Source: Ficedula albicollis
Taxonomy: Eukaryota > Chordata > Aves > Passeriformes > Muscicapidae
DNA: 64,000 nt
NCBI RefSeq assembly: GCF_000247815.1
Contig: NC_021700.1
Location: 24,484,241-24,548,240 of the forward strand
Direction of reading: 5' to 3'
The notes under the pieces are model-generated. The model worked only from the letters and a program-made list of their open reading frames with translations. It did not search any database and was not told the DNA's origin. The stretch's first letter is position 1; each line of letters opens with the position of its first letter. Made by a program: the position numbers and the translations under genes. Shown piece after piece: positions 27,716 through 41,080 of this stretch.

Positions 27716-29490
27716 AGAACTCCAAAAAAAAAACCGACCAAAAGCCAAGCCTCAAAGCAAAGAAACAAACAAAAAAACCAAATCAGACAAAAAAAAAAAA
27801 ACCTAAAAAAACCCCATAACCCCGCCAAACTACAAAAAAAAACAAAAAAAAAACAAGCTAAAAAAAAATTCCAAAAAGTCAAGCCCCCCCAAAAAAACCC
27901 AAAAAACTGAAAACCAAAAAACAAAAAAATACCCCCCAAAAGCCTAAAAAAAATCAATATCCCCAAAACCACGAGAAATAAAAAAAAAAACCCCACAACA
28001 AAGCAACCAGCTAAAACAACAAAAAAACCCAACACCAAAAACCAAGCCCCAAAGCAAAAGAAAAAAACACACAAAAAAAACCTAGAAAAAAAAATCACCC
28101 CCAAACCCATAAAAAACAACAAACCCCCCCAAAACAACAAGCTAAAACCAAAAAATCCAACCAAAAGTCAAGCCTCAAAACATAACAAAAAAAATCCAAA
28201 AAACGAACAAAAAATAAACCCCCCAAAAGCCTAAAAAAATTCAATACCCCCCAAAACCACAAAAAACCAAAAAACCCCACAAAACAAAGCAACCAGCTAA
28301 AACAACAAAAAAAAACCAACCAAAAGCCAAGCACCAAAGCAAAAAACCAAACCAAACCAAACCAAGAACAAAAAAACCCTCAAAAAATTCAATACCCCCC
28401 AAAACTACAAAAAACAAAACAACAAGCTAAAACAAAAAACCCCAAAAGTCATGTTCCAAAGCAAAAATACCTGAACAAAACAAAACAAAACAAAACAAAA
28501 CCAAAAGAAACAAAAAAAAAACATAAAAAAATCAATAATCCCCCCAAAAAAACAAAAAAAACCCACACCCCAAACCAACCAACAAGCTAAACAAAGAAAA
28601 AAACAACCAAAAGTCAAGCCCCAAAGCAAAAAAACCAAACCAAAAAAAAGAAAACCCAAAAAACTCTGAAAAAAAAATCAAAACCACAAAGAAACCAAAA
28701 AGCCAAACTCAAAACAACAAAATAAGCTAAAACAAAAAAACTGAACCAAAAGCCAAGCCCCAAAGCAAAAAAAACCCAAATCAAAACAACTAAACAAAAA
28801 AAAAACCTAAAAAACAACCCCCCAAAACTACAAAAACAAACAAAAAACCCCAAAACAACAAAACAAAACAATAAAGCAATCCCAGCCAAAAGCCAAGCAC
28901 CAAAGCAAAAAAACCCTAACAACCCCAAAAAGCCTAAAAACCCCTAAAAAATCAATAACCCCCAACATCACGAAAAACAAAACAAAAAACCCACCAAACA
29001 AAACAACAAGCTAAAACAACAAAAAAATCCCAACCAAAAGTCAAGCACCAAAGGAAAAAAAAAAAATCCAACCAAACAAAAAACCCACAAAACCCAAAAA
29101 AACCCTAAAAAAATCAAGAACCCCCAAAATCATGAAAAACAAAACCAAAATATCCCCCAACAAAACAACAAGCTAAACCAAAAAAAAGCCAACCAAAAGC
29201 CAAGCCCCAAAACAAACAAAAACCCAAAAAACAAACAACAAACAAACAAACAAACTCAACAAAAAACCCAAAACCAGAAAACCAAAAAATAGAGTGGAAA
29301 GAAACTAAATTCACTCCCTCCAGAGATGGCAAAGCAAGAAACAAATAAAAAGCGAGCAAAGCGAACAGCAAAAGTAAACAATCCCCTCCTCAAAAAAAAA
29401 AAGAATAGAAAAAATGTCCCAAAACCAAAAATCAAAAAAAAGAACCAAAAGCCAAGCCCCAAAACAAACAAAAATCCAAAAAACAAACAA
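27716..29490 (+). repeat. A-rich minisatellite, about 145-bp units, about 12 copies
   Basis: The plus strand is almost only A and C. A landmark close to CCAAAAGCCAAGCCCCAAAG recurs at about 27737, 27878, 28034, 28160, 28318, 28441, 28608, 28746, 28884, 29033, 29191 and 29445. The first eleven copies are spaced 123-167 bases apart (mean about 145); the last interval is longer. A second landmark, AAGCTAAAAC-like, recurs between them in most units, as does an AATACCCCCCAAAAC-like stretch. Units differ mainly in A-run length. Phe/Leu/Trp-rich frames on the minus strand are by-products of this composition. I do not recognise the unit as a named satellite. Confidence 0.9.
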
Positions 29491-32400
29491 CAAACAAACC
29501 CTTCCTTCCCAAATGCAGGAAAGAACCCCAAAACAGTAATCCATGCAAACCCTCTGAAAAAAAAGGAAAATAAACCAAGCAATACCACCCAAAACCACCA
29601 AACAAATAAACCAAATTCCACAGTGTAGAAGGCTGAGGAACCTCCCCTATGGTGTTTTGGCAGAGCAGACTCTGAAGAGAGGTGAAGAATCAAGCCAAAG
29701 ACTCCCTCCTGTAGTTTTGCTCTTTTGAAAAATTCTCACTCCCCACAAGCAGTCTTTTTCTGAACCACAAAGCCACCACCATGATCTGCAGGGTGCCTTC
29801 GGAGCTGGGTGTGCTTGTGTGGCCCTGTCCCATATTGGTGCTCCTTTCTGTGGGGTTTTGGGAGGCAGCTGGGCACATTCCTCCATTGGAGTCTCTTCTC
29901 CAGGGTGCCCCTGTTAGAGAGGGCTTGATTTTGGGCAGGTGAGCAGCAAATCCATGATTCCTGCTTTGTGGCCACAGGCTCCCAGGTCACTATGAAGTGC
30001 ACCTGAAGATGGTCAGCGACACAAGTTCCTCAGATGGAGGTGTATTATAGGGCAGGACTATATCCTCCTGACAGTCTCTAAGCCCTTACCACGATGTTTT
30101 ATGGATGAAGCAACTTCTGTGCACAGCCACAGCCTGCCTTTGGTACACAATGCACGAGCATGCTTGTATTTTAATGGCAGATACCAAGGAGACTCTTTAT
30201 TGTTTGCAGGTTGTCTGGAAGATGGCAGTCATCTATGTTTCAAATTAAAACACTGATGGATCTATAGAGTCTCCTCTGCGGTTTTCCACAGGCTTGAGGA
30301 TGTCTGTAGTTTGTGAGGATTTTGGTTTGCTCATCTCTGGATGTTCTGGGCACAGCTCACCGAAGTGGGGAAAGACACTCCTCATAATACTTAAGACATG
30401 GATTATTCAGGAAAAAAAGACTGACAAGGTACAGAAGAAAACCAACACCTAGGTGGAAACACTGTTATTTTTCTTGAGGCGCTTTTGGTTTCCTCTGCTC
30501 CCTTTTCCTCCATCCCCAGAGATGAGGGAGGATGACTTACAGCAGGGGTGTCTGATGCAAGCACCAGCAGAGCTGCAGTCTGCACGTGGCTTTCTGAATG
30601 CTATCTTGAGTTTTAAACAAACACCCATTTCCTTGCTTCTTCTCTTACAAAAGGAAGTGGGTGATCAAACCCAAGATGGAAAAGAATAAATTTGCTTCCA
30701 CAACTTAAAGAGTTTATTGAAAATCTTGCATTTGCTTTAAATGACCATTTCTACAGCCTTTTACACTGATACGCAACCTAGGTCAAGAATGTGTTGTAGA
30801 ACACTTTTTCCATCTCTTTTATCCTTTAGTCAAAGAAAGATACTTCAAAGTTTTCTTAAAAATATACTTCCTGACTAAAATCAAGGGGCCTTTTCCCCCT
30901 GAAAGGTTTCACTTTGACATAACTGCATCATGTTTCAAATGACAACACTTCTCTCTGAGCAATGCTTGGCCTAGTCTGCAGGTTGTGTAGATGTTATGTG
31001 ATGCAGTGACAGAGGGGTCTCTGTCCTGAAGGAACAGCCCCAGAGGGTCTCTGTGTGATATTGGCAGTCTCTGGTGAGTTTTGTTATTCCCTTACCTGCT
31101 GGACAGACAAGGATGTGTACGGACATGCTGTCACACACACCTACAGTAACACCTTTGCTGTGAAAAGGTTCATCCCTGTCTCTCAGCCTGCAATGTGTCC
31201 CCACCCTCCTACCCCTCCTGCTCATGGGTGTGCTTTCTCTGCCTTGGCACCAGCATTTTTGTCACCACTTGGGGATTCAGCCACTTGTCCCAGATTGAAA
31301 AATAACTTTTTTCTCTTAATAGAGTTTTTTTCTTATCCAGCAGTTGGTTTGTTGCTTTCACTCAGCTGCCTCTTGAGTACAAATGCCAGCTTAGAGCAGG
31401 GGGCAGACCAGGGTAAGAAATGAAAGGCCAGGATAGGGAGAAGTGAGAATGTTTTTTTGGCAGCAGTAACCTCTGTAATGCTTGCAGAACAACAGGCATG
31501 ACAGAAACCAACTGCTCTCAGTGGGAACTGAGACAGGTAAAAGAATATTGGAGTAACAAGCAGCAGCCACCCAGGCCTGCTCATGACATTCTGCATTAGG
31601 TTTGTTAATCCCTGCTTTTCTGAGTTTAAAGGCAAATTCCATCAGCTGTTGGTGGTATGAAGATTTAAACACCTCTGGCAGAGATCAGGAGGAGAAGTTG
31701 TAGCCTGCCCCTGTAAAGTGCTGGGTGCTCTTTGTGGAGTGGGGGAGCAGCCCCTCTGCACCTCCCTCCTTTTCTTCCTCCTTCTTGCCCTTCCAAAGTC
31801 CTACCGCAGCTGTGACTGACTGGAAAGGCTCCCTGCAAGAAAGGCTGTGCATTTTCCCACTTTCTTATGGGAAGCTGATTGCAGTAGAAGATTTAAAGTC
31901 AACCACAGGTTTTAGGAAGCCTACACCAGAGCTAACACTATGGACACTAGGTTCTTTTTTATGAGCATACACAAATATTCTACTTCTATACATTACAAAG
32001 AAGCAAGCACTAAAGAAATCAGTGTAGTCAGCTATCTAGAGTAAATGTTTGAATGTGAACATTTCCTGTTCATACTCTGGGTCCTTTAATGGGGCATAAG
32101 ATCAATGTCCTCACCATATTATCAAGGACACTGTACTGTGGATAACATGCTTCCCACTGCATTCATACTAACAATCCAGCCCCAACTTCCACACCTACCT
32201 GTGAGGGACACTGTGCCCCAGTAGGAACAGACTGTGAGAGCCAGCTAAGAATGAATAGTCTGTATTTAAATACAACAACTGTATGTTCAGAGGCAGCTCT
32301 GCACTGCTCCACGTCTAAGGAGGGAAACGATCTGAAAGAAGGGAGGGATGAAAACGTACCCTTCCTACATATCATTGCCTGTACTTTGATCAAAAAACTG

Positions 32401-35400
32401 CAGAGGCCCCTGCTACTTCATGTTTTCTGACAGTCCTGTTGTGTACAGAGAGATTTTATGTAGTGAAGGATATTGATATTTGAAATTCTTGGGTGGCTTA
32501 TGTAGCAGTGACGCAAGTACATGCAGGTAATTGGAGACACGAGGCTTTTTGTTGGAAACAGAGGCTTTAATATCACTTTTTCTCTGACAAAACTTGATTT
32601 TATTGTTAAATCATATGCCTTGGCTGGCTGCATTTGTCCTACAGAAAGGAAGACTGCGTTTGTTAATTTAAAAGAGATCTTGTTTGGTGACTTTGGTTTT
32701 GATTTGTTTGTGTTTTTTTTTTTGTTGTTATTTCCTATTAGTTGTTGCAGAGAAAGTCCATATCGTTTTTATTTTTTCAGGAGAGAAAGCCTGGGCTGGT
32801 GAGACCGCCCTGGCAAGTGGGAGTGGGGAGCTGCTCCTCGGGCAGGTCAGCCTGAATCTCTGCGGCACAATACGGAAGAAGATTAGCTCCAGGCAGGCTC
32901 CCAGTTCCCGCAAGGACCTTTTCAATTGTTTCCTTCTTACAGCTGATTAAAGGCTGACAAGCTTAAGCTGGAGGTGCCGCAGGGCGCTTGTGCAGACCCA
33001 ACAGCAGCGTGTCGTAACCAAAAAAGTCTTGCTGCCCTTTGTGCCCCCTGTGCTGCCAGGAGGCCTTGCCCTGACTAGTGGAGGGACTCCCAGGGGCTCA
33101 GGGTGGTGGGAGGGGTCCCTCAGCCCTGCGGGATGCCGGAGGTGGCTGAGGTGATGGTGACCCACAGGTGGCAGCGCTGGCGTCCCGTGTGCTGACGGGG
33201 ATACTAGTGGGAGCGCCAGGTGAGCCTAGAATAATAACTGTGCACGCATTACGGAGAAAACGCCACAACTGCTGTGTTTGCGAGCGTGACTCAAAGGTCA
33301 GGAGGCTCTCAAGGCTATGCTAGGGAACACAAAATCAGGAAGTGTCCCCAGGGCAGCTGCCTCTGCGGTCTGCTGTGTGCCTTGCAAGCAGCTGCCTCTG
33401 CAGGGAAAGGGATCAGCTCTGGGAATTGTGCTGGGCTGCTGCCTCCCCCTCAGCACAGTATCCTTCTTATGCATTATTAATTATCATGAGGTAAGTAAAC
33501 AATTAAGTCACCACATAATTGGCCACAGGGATCCTGGAGAAAATACAGACTGTGTCAGTGGGGAGACTGTAAGTACCTCGCTCAGAAAAAGCAAGTGAGA
33601 GATATCACCTGCCTCTGTTCCCTTCCTTGTGTGCCTAGAGGGGGAAAGGTGATGGTGAAACTCAGCCATGGCTTCCCTCGTTCTCTTCTCAGCTCCTCCT
33701 TTCCAATAAGTGAGGGCCTGTGGTCACAGCAGAAATCTTAATTTAAAAGGTACAGTAAGCTCAAACTATACTGGAGCTATGTCAGTCAAAGGATCCTAAA
33801 GAAATGTGAGATTTTACAAATTCAAAACATCATGGTGTACTGAATGGCAGGTTAAATGGAGACCTGTAACAAAAGAGCTGAAGTGCCTTTCTCTCTCAGC
33901 AGCAATGATTCTTTCCCATTGAGGAAGTGATTTTAACTTCTGAACTGTCCTGGCACATGGTTGGAGACAACACTAAACACCAAACCTTAATATTTAGAGG
34001 AACACATACCTCAGATTTTATAATGGTTGCTAGGCTAAGACAAGTTAGTTGGAAATACAGTGCCTGAGCTCTATTGAGCATTGATAGAAATAAAATAAAC
34101 CAAATTATATTCTTATTTGATAAAATCGAGAACTCATTTTTTAAGAGCAAAAGAAAGTTTGTGGGATGGAGGAGAAACAAACACATGAGTAAATTTGACA
34201 AAGCTTGTAGAGAAAGAAAACAGAAGATGTATTAAAAGGCATTTTAAAGGGTAAAGTGTTACATTCAATGTATATAAAAGGGGTGTATTTGTATAGCACT
34301 GACATCTGAAAAACAAAATGGTTAGAGAATTACTTCAGTGTGAGAAATGTGTCTTCTTTCTGTACTCGCAAACCGCAAGCTCCAGATGCCAAAGTAAGAA
34401 GGTGCTTAAGCACCCACACTTCATTGCTCTGAGGAAAAAAACTTTTAGACCTGTGTTTTGAGTAAAAACTAGCAAATACAATCATGGAAATACGAATAGT
34501 GGTATATCCTCCAGTGTTTTTGTCAGAAACACCTTGTGGCTTCCAATTTCCAAGGACTTTTATTTCAAACACTGTCATCCTGGGGAAAGCAATATTGTGA
34601 TTCCTCAGTGACTCTTCCCAGGCCCTAGATTGCATGTTACAAACTGGAGAAACACCTCTCATGCTGACAGGCTGTGCTCACAGGGCTGTCTGTAGGGTCA
34701 CACCATTTTCTCAGTCATGGGACTAAGCTGACTTAATGTTCCTCCTTGCTGCCCAAAAGCTGTGGCTTCCTTTTTCAGAAGCCAGCTCAGCTCCCAAAAA
34801 GCTGCTTAAGTGTAAAAGAGGCTGGAGTGATGTGTCCTGTTCTGAAAGTGAGAAGCTGTAGTGGAGTGGGAATTCGAGATTATGCCATAGCTTGTTGTGT
34901 CTACTTCTAATCGCCTAAATGTAATGCATCTAGCGTTACCTATGGTGTACTTTGAAGGTGTACTTTTATATGCCCTTTCCTGTCATGTGAGGGCTCCCTC
35001 TACTTTCCCCATCTAGGCAAGACTTTGTTCAATCTTGCCTGTCAAGGTACCTAAGAAACCAGTTTCTCTGCTTGAACAGGTTTTTTTAAAAAAGGAGTAT
35101 TTGTTCAAAATGTCTTGGACAAATGCCCTGGTTGCTGCAAAAGTGGCATGAGTTTAGTGAGACAGAGGTGGAAATCTTTCTGCCAGCACCCTGACAGAAA
35201 AGAGCTTTCTCCATTTGCCTGTTGGAATAAATATTTATTCATTTAACAGAGTACTTCAGAGTGGAGTGACCCTCCTTGTCTAGACATAATGAATAACCAT
35301 AAAAATGAATTCAGAACTGTTTGAAAGCAGGGAACATCTGTGGCCGGCTGCAGCTCACAGATTCAGGAAAAAAGCATTCTTTATTGAGCTGGATGTAGCA

Positions 35401-36936
35401 AAACTAAGATCTTGATTGTTTCCTCACATGTTATCCACAAGCTATAAGTGGTCTGCCTGTGGCAGTGTTTCTTTTGGGGGGGGATTTTTATGGGTTTTGG
35501 AGGGGCATTTTTTTTGGTTTTGTAACACAGCATCTGTGTGCTTCTTTGTGATTGCATGTGCTTAGCAATGTTTCCACTCCACTAAAAGTCTATGCATTAT
35601 TCACTCATTAATGTTTTATTTATTTATTACTCTTGAGGCACAGCATTAGGAGCTTTGCATTTACAGCATACTGACTGACAGCTAAGGCAACCCTACAACT
35701 ATTCCTTGCCTGCCAACAGTTGCCCCACAGATAAAGCACAGGCTGAACTCCCATGGATTTCCACTAGATTAATTCTGGTCTTCTTACTTCCATCACTTTT
35801 CCACTGGCACAGCTCCAGCCTTTTGAAAAGCTCCTCATTATTCACATTAGTGTAAAAAAATGAAGAATGTTTCTAAAAGACTGACAAATTCAGGCTCCAG
35901 GAGGCTCGGCCAGGGGCTAATCCCAGCATCCAGGACCCTTCACAGGGAACATAGTGTCAGCAGCCTCCTCTTATTTAAATCAAAATGGCTTCCATTTGAA
36001 TTACGCTCCTGGAAGAGTCTTTGTCGTTTTCCGAAAGGAAAACAGGTATTCCTCAGATAACCGGATTCCAAATCACTTGCGTCTGTGGCATTAAAACGAG
36101 AATGTGAAAAATGTGCAGTGGAAAGTTAATCAGCATCTTATGTAGGCTGGGGAGCGTTGGTATCCTGGCTCCTTGGGTTATGGCAGCACTGCTTGCAGAG
36201 AGGCCCAGAGCCACCTCCACTCGAGACTTGCTCCACCGAAACACGTGTCAGAGATGAGCTAAACCCTGGGTAAGGACACTGCTCACCCATCTCACGAGGT
36301 GTGTGTGCCTGGGTGAGGGGAGCAGTGACAGCTGCAACTCTGGGAGCTTTATTAATAAGCTGTTAATTTCCTGTTCCTATCATTAGTTATTTTTCCTGCT
36401 CCACCTGTAGGTCAGTTCGACGATTGCACCATGGACCGGTTTGTTTTCCATAATCAGATTGCCAACAGTAAAATACAGTCCCTGTACACATGGCCAGTGT
36501 TAATGCTTTCACTGAGGAAAGATCCTGTGTCACCGTGAAAGGTAGTTTTCCTTGGTTTCAACATTCGTGTAATAGTAATAATGCAAAGTTGTTAATCTGT
36601 AATTAACATAGTTAATTACTGATGACTTCTTAAACAGACGGGTGGTCTCACCCATCTGTTTTTCCCCTTGGTTTATGATCAGCCAATAGCTCTGATTTGC
36701 TTTTGGCAGACAAAGTCCAGAGGTTTACCCTGCGAACTGGGCACTATTTGACCCTGTATCCCTGTCTTCAATAATTATATATTCTGTATATCACAGAACA
36801 CAGTATGGCAGCCCTACCAAAGACACAGATTTAGAGATCACATTAACAGTGCAATACCAATATTACTGTAACTCAAAAGCACATAAACATCTTAGTGTTC
36901 CTTTGTCCTATGTCAGCATCTTTACAAACAGCGTGA
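29491..36936. other. Intergenic region upstream of IQGAP2
   Basis: This is ordinary unique-looking sequence between the minisatellite and the (CCTT)n tract. It has GC-richer patches at about 31.0-31.3, 32.8-33.5 and 35.9-36.3 kb that could be regulatory, and an AT-rich patch near 36.6 kb described separately. Open frames here (for example 31055-31423 and 31333-31635) show no family motifs, and I found no splice-consistent exon. It probably includes distal regulatory DNA of IQGAP2. Confidence 0.6.
36581..36618 (+). promoter_or_regulatory. Candidate homeodomain/HNF1-like site cluster
   Basis: Within 38 bases there is an octamer-like ATGCAAA, then GTTAAT (36591), then a perfect inverted repeat TAATTAAC-ATA-GTTAATTA (36600-36618). 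GTTAAT and ATTAAC half-sites are those of HNF1-type factors, although the spacing (5 bases, or everted with 3) differs from the usual single-base spacer. TAATTA is a general homeodomain core. Function is inferred from motifs only. Confidence 0.35.
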
Positions 36937-38033
36937 CCTTCCTTCCTTCCTTCCTTCCTTCCTTCCTTCCTTCCTTCCTTCCTTCCTTCCTTCCTTCCTT
37001 CCTTCCTTCCTTCCTTCCTTCCTTCCTTCCTTCCTTCCTTCCTTCCTTCCTTCCTTCCTTCCTTCCTTCCTTCCTTCCTTCCTTCCTTCCTTCCTTCCTT
37101 CCTTCCTTCCTTCCTTCCTTCCTTCCTTCCTTCCTTCCTTCCTTCCTTCCTTCCTTCCTTCCTTCCTTCCTTCCTTCCTTCCTTCCTTCCTTCCTTCCTT
37201 CCTTCCTTCCTTCCTTCCTTCCTTCCTTCCTTCCTTCCTTCCTTCCTTCCTTCCTTCCTTCCTTCCTTCCTTCCTTCCTTCCTTCCTTCCTTCCTTCCTT
37301 CCTTCCTTCCTTCCTTCCTTCCTTCCTTCCTTCCTTCCTTCCTTCCTTCCTTCCTTCCTTCCTTCCTTCCTTCCTTCCTTCCTTCCTTCCTTCCTTCCTT
37401 CCTTCCTTCCTTCCTTCCTTCCTTCCTTCCTTCCTTCCTTCCTTCCTTCCTTCCTTCCTTCCTTCCTTCCTTCCTTCCTTCCTTCCTTCCTTCCTTCCTT
37501 CCTTCCTTCCTTCCTTCCTTCCTTCCTTCCTTCCTTCCTTCCTTCCTTCCTTCCTTCCTTCCTTCCTTCCTTCCTTCCTTCCTTCCTTCCTTCCTTCCTT
37601 CCTTCCTTCCTTCCTTCCTTCCTTCCTTCCTTCCTTCCTTCCTTCCTTCCTTCCTTCCTTCCTTCCTTCCTTCCTTCCTTCCTTCCTTCCTTCCTTCCTT
37701 CCTTCCTTCCTTCCTTCCTTCCTTCCTTCCTTCCTTCCTTCCTTCCTTCCTTCCTTCCTTCCTTCCTTCCTTCCTTCCTTCCTTCCTTCCTTCCTTCCTT
37801 CCTTCCTTCCTTCCTTCCTTCCTTCCTTCCTTCCTTCCTTCCTTCCTTCCTTCCTTCCTTCCTTCCTTCCTTCCTTCCTTCCTTCCTTCCTTCCTTCCTT
37901 CCTTCCTTCCTTCCTTCCTTCCTTCCTTCCTTCCTTCCTTCCCTCCCTCCCTCTTTTCCTTCCTCCCTCTCTCCCTCCCTCTTTTCCTTCCTCCCTTTCT
38001 CCCTCCCTCTTTTCCTTTCTCCCTTCCCTTCCT
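36937..38033 (+). repeat. (CCTT)n microsatellite with 1.1-kb pure pyrimidine tract
   Basis: Perfect CCTT units run from 36937 to 37942 (1,006 bases, about 251 units) without an interruption. They are followed by a degenerate CCCT/CTTTTCC-type tail, so that no purine occurs until the G at 38034. The long Phe-Leu-Pro-Ser and Lys-Glu-Gly-Arg frames across it are artefacts. The tract lies in the intergenic region about 11 kb upstream of IQGAP2. Confidence 0.97.
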
Positions 38034-41000
38034 GTCTTTCCCCTTTTTTAATATTAAAATTTTAAACTCTGTGATTTTAGTTAAACACTGAAGGGATAAA
38101 GTCAAACTCCTCCTGCATTCTGAGAATTGAGCTGGTGGGCAATTACTCTCAAGCAGCCTGAGCTTACTTTTCATGTAATTATACTGAGCACTATCAAAAC
38201 ACTTATTTCTGTAACTCCTCATGGACTGAATAGGAGGGATGGGGAAACACATTCATAGACAACAGTTCCCAGACCTGCTGGATGGGAAAGAAACTTGGGA
38301 AAAGAGACCCTAACTGGTATGTGCTCCTACATACCGGGTGGAATGCCTTTCAGATAGGCTGGTTCTAACACCAATGCTGCAATGCTCTTTGTAGGCAGAA
38401 TTTGGAGTCTGCGAGGGACATGGGGCGTGTATGCAGGGATAGCCAGCCAAAGATAAACGATGCCACAAATACAGGAGTCCACTAGTGTCTTCAATTGGAG
38501 AACTCATGTGAAGGTGGAGTACTCTTGGTTTTATCTGATTTCTCATTCCTACTCTCTGTAAAGTCCACTCTAACTGCAAAGCAAAGAATATTTTTATTTA
38601 TAGTTGAGTACACCCTGAAAGTCCTGGGGTTAAGTGGTCTGCAGTCTGCGTGGACACAGAATAAAATTAAATGCATTATAAACCAGCTGTTGTAAAATTC
38701 ATATTTCAGGTCTACTGTAATTACTGGCAAAAAACTGCTGCTCGGCAATAACTGAACTCTGCATTATCATGAAACTTCTTAATTGAAGTGCTATTTGCCT
38801 GAGGGAGAACAAAGATCAGTTCAATTCAGCCAAATTATCTGGTTTTAAGGTTTTGCAGCAGGCATTTCACACTTCATTCTTGCAGCTAAGGATTCTTAAG
38901 TACCTACTTTTTCAGCCCACAACAGTGTGTTTGAGGAATACTTTGACAATTTGTCATTCTGTGACTAGAAGTGTGACAGCCTGGCTTTTCTGAAGGATGG
39001 TGGAATTTACTCAAGAACTGATAAGACTGACACTGGTTTGTCTTTCTATTTTCACAGCTGGAAACATTGCCTGGATTGAATAGTGTGGGTGTTTCCAAAC
39101 GTAGTTCAGTCAGGCATGTTTTTCTTCCCAAGCTGTTTAGTATGCACAACTTCAGTCTGCTACAGTTGTGTGTGCTAAAATCGTTACTGAAGTCCTAATC
39201 AGATCAGTTAGGTTCGCTGTGAGAACCACAAGCAACGCGGTGTGAAATGCATCTGCAGAAAGAGTGCAGATTAGTTTCTATACTGTGGAAGATTACACAT
39301 GGTGACACCAGAAAATATACAGTGGTGTGACTTTCAGTTCAGATTAATATTTTTAGAAAAGTCTATGAAGAACTTTCAGCCAATATTTCTTATCTCTGTT
39401 GCCAGGGTAAAGTGCTATTAAAAAGTTCCAGAGATGAGTAAATTGGTTGGGGAGAAGTTTGGTTAGATACTGATCTCACATAATGCATAAACTGTGCAAC
39501 TTTACAATTGCTATGGGTTGAATACAAATCATAGCCTAGCTGGCAACCTAGTGGAAAGCAAGGCATATGGAGGATTCCCCATGATCTATTTTAACATTTG
39601 TTCTCAGGAATAAACTGTGCTGGACACCACAAAATGCTTCCCCCTCTTAACATTTGCATCCTTGATCACTATGCACTCATCTCAAAAAATATGCAAATGG
39701 ACACACAAGCAGAGTGTTCTGAATTAAGTATCACAATTTTGAAAGCATAGCTTTGTCAGCCAGGAGTATACATAAACATACACACACATATTTATGCTTC
39801 CAAAATTCCTTTTGAGGAATGCTGTCCTACAAATGCAGTATCCTTCTTTGCAGGGTGATATCCTCTGCTACTGAAGGTTTCTACAGAGAAGGTGATGTTT
39901 CTGAAAGGTAGCTGTGAAGCATATCTGCATAAAATTGCAGAAGGTAAGATCAGTATTTCTTCCCAGAATGAGAGTAGAAGACAAAACTCCACTAGGGAAT
40001 GAGAGAAGTGTATGCCTTCAAATGCAGGTGGATGAGGGTGTACATCTAAGGAGACTTAAAATATGAATAAGTATTTCTGTCAGTTGTATTTAATAAATAC
40101 AGAATGCTATTTTCCATACTGTACCACAAAACAACCTAGTTGTTAAAGGACAGTCACAAAATCATACATCCCCTTTGTAACTGGGTTTTGCAGACAGTAC
40201 TCTTGCATGAGCTGAAAAATGTTTCAATTCACATGTAGTTTAACTTTTCCCTGTTGATGACACAGCTGCAGAGACTCATGTGGTTTTTTTGGTCCATCAT
40301 CTGTTTAAAATAACCTATATTTGGAAATGTGTTGCCGATTTAGACATGGAAATGTCAGAATATAAATAGTCAGCTTTTTTTTCCCGTTATTTTAAAGCTA
40401 CCACATTTGATCTGTTGATGCTTTTTGGATGTCCAAAAAGTACAAATGAAATGAACTTAATATTGTTGCAGTTCTGCTTCAGTTTTGTGGGTTTCTGGGT
40501 TGGTTTTCTTGCATGTGTATAGTGGTTTGGGTTGTTTTTTTTTTGTTAGAATGTGTTTGTTTGGTTTTTTTGTTGGTGGGTTTTTTTTCCCTGTAAATAC
40601 TAGGTTCTTATGGAACCATAGTTTATTGTACAAATTTCCACTGGCCTTTCAGATTAATGGATCATTATACTTTGCAGTAGTATGCTTTTCACATCGAGTT
40701 AGACTAGAGTCTTTTGTTGATAAGGTAATCCTGAAATGCAGTTATATGCTGGAAGGCCAGGTGTCTATTTTGTGTAGTTATGTACCATAAAAATATGAAT
40801 CCCAGATGGTTAACTAAAAAACTTTGCCTCTTACAACCGTAGTAACTTCTACTCTTTTTTTCACAGTCACTTAAACTCATTTAATTTTATTAACTTGTTC
40901 TATGTTTACTTTTATTATCTGTTCAACTTCTATTACAGGCACTAAAGATGAGATACATAGAGAACCATTGTAAAAAAACTACTCAAGGCAAAAGAAATGT

Positions 41001-41080
41001 TTTTTTGTATAGTGGGTGTGTAGTATCTTGTGGTTAAAGAATAACAATATTATGGCTATCATCACACCTGGTATGTATTC
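38034..41080. other. Intergenic sequence, no gene seen
   Basis: Unique AT-rich sequence between the pyrimidine tract and the candidate SV2C poly(A) site. No exon, RNA gene or recognisable transposon was found; the short frames have no family motifs. Confidence 0.55.

Noticed and set aside
27716..29490. CRISPR-like regularly spaced repeat array
   Set aside because: Units are about 145 bases, A-rich and contiguous without unique spacers, in vertebrate DNA. It is a minisatellite.
28095..29693. Several hydrophobic, Phe/Leu/Gly-rich minus-strand frames that look like membrane proteins
   Set aside because: The T/G-rich complement of the A-rich minisatellite encodes Phe, Leu, Trp and Gly by composition alone. 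The frames recur with the 145-bp unit.
30971..31672. Overlapping open frames in a GC-richer patch upstream of IQGAP2
   Set aside because: No family motif was seen and no splice sites link it to IQGAP2 exon 2. An alternative first exon cannot be excluded but is not supported.
36849..38252. 400-460-codon frames of Phe-Leu-Pro-Ser or Lys-Glu-Gly-Arg repeats
   Set aside because: These are pure by-products of (CCTT)n translated on each strand; the short flanks show no protein motif.
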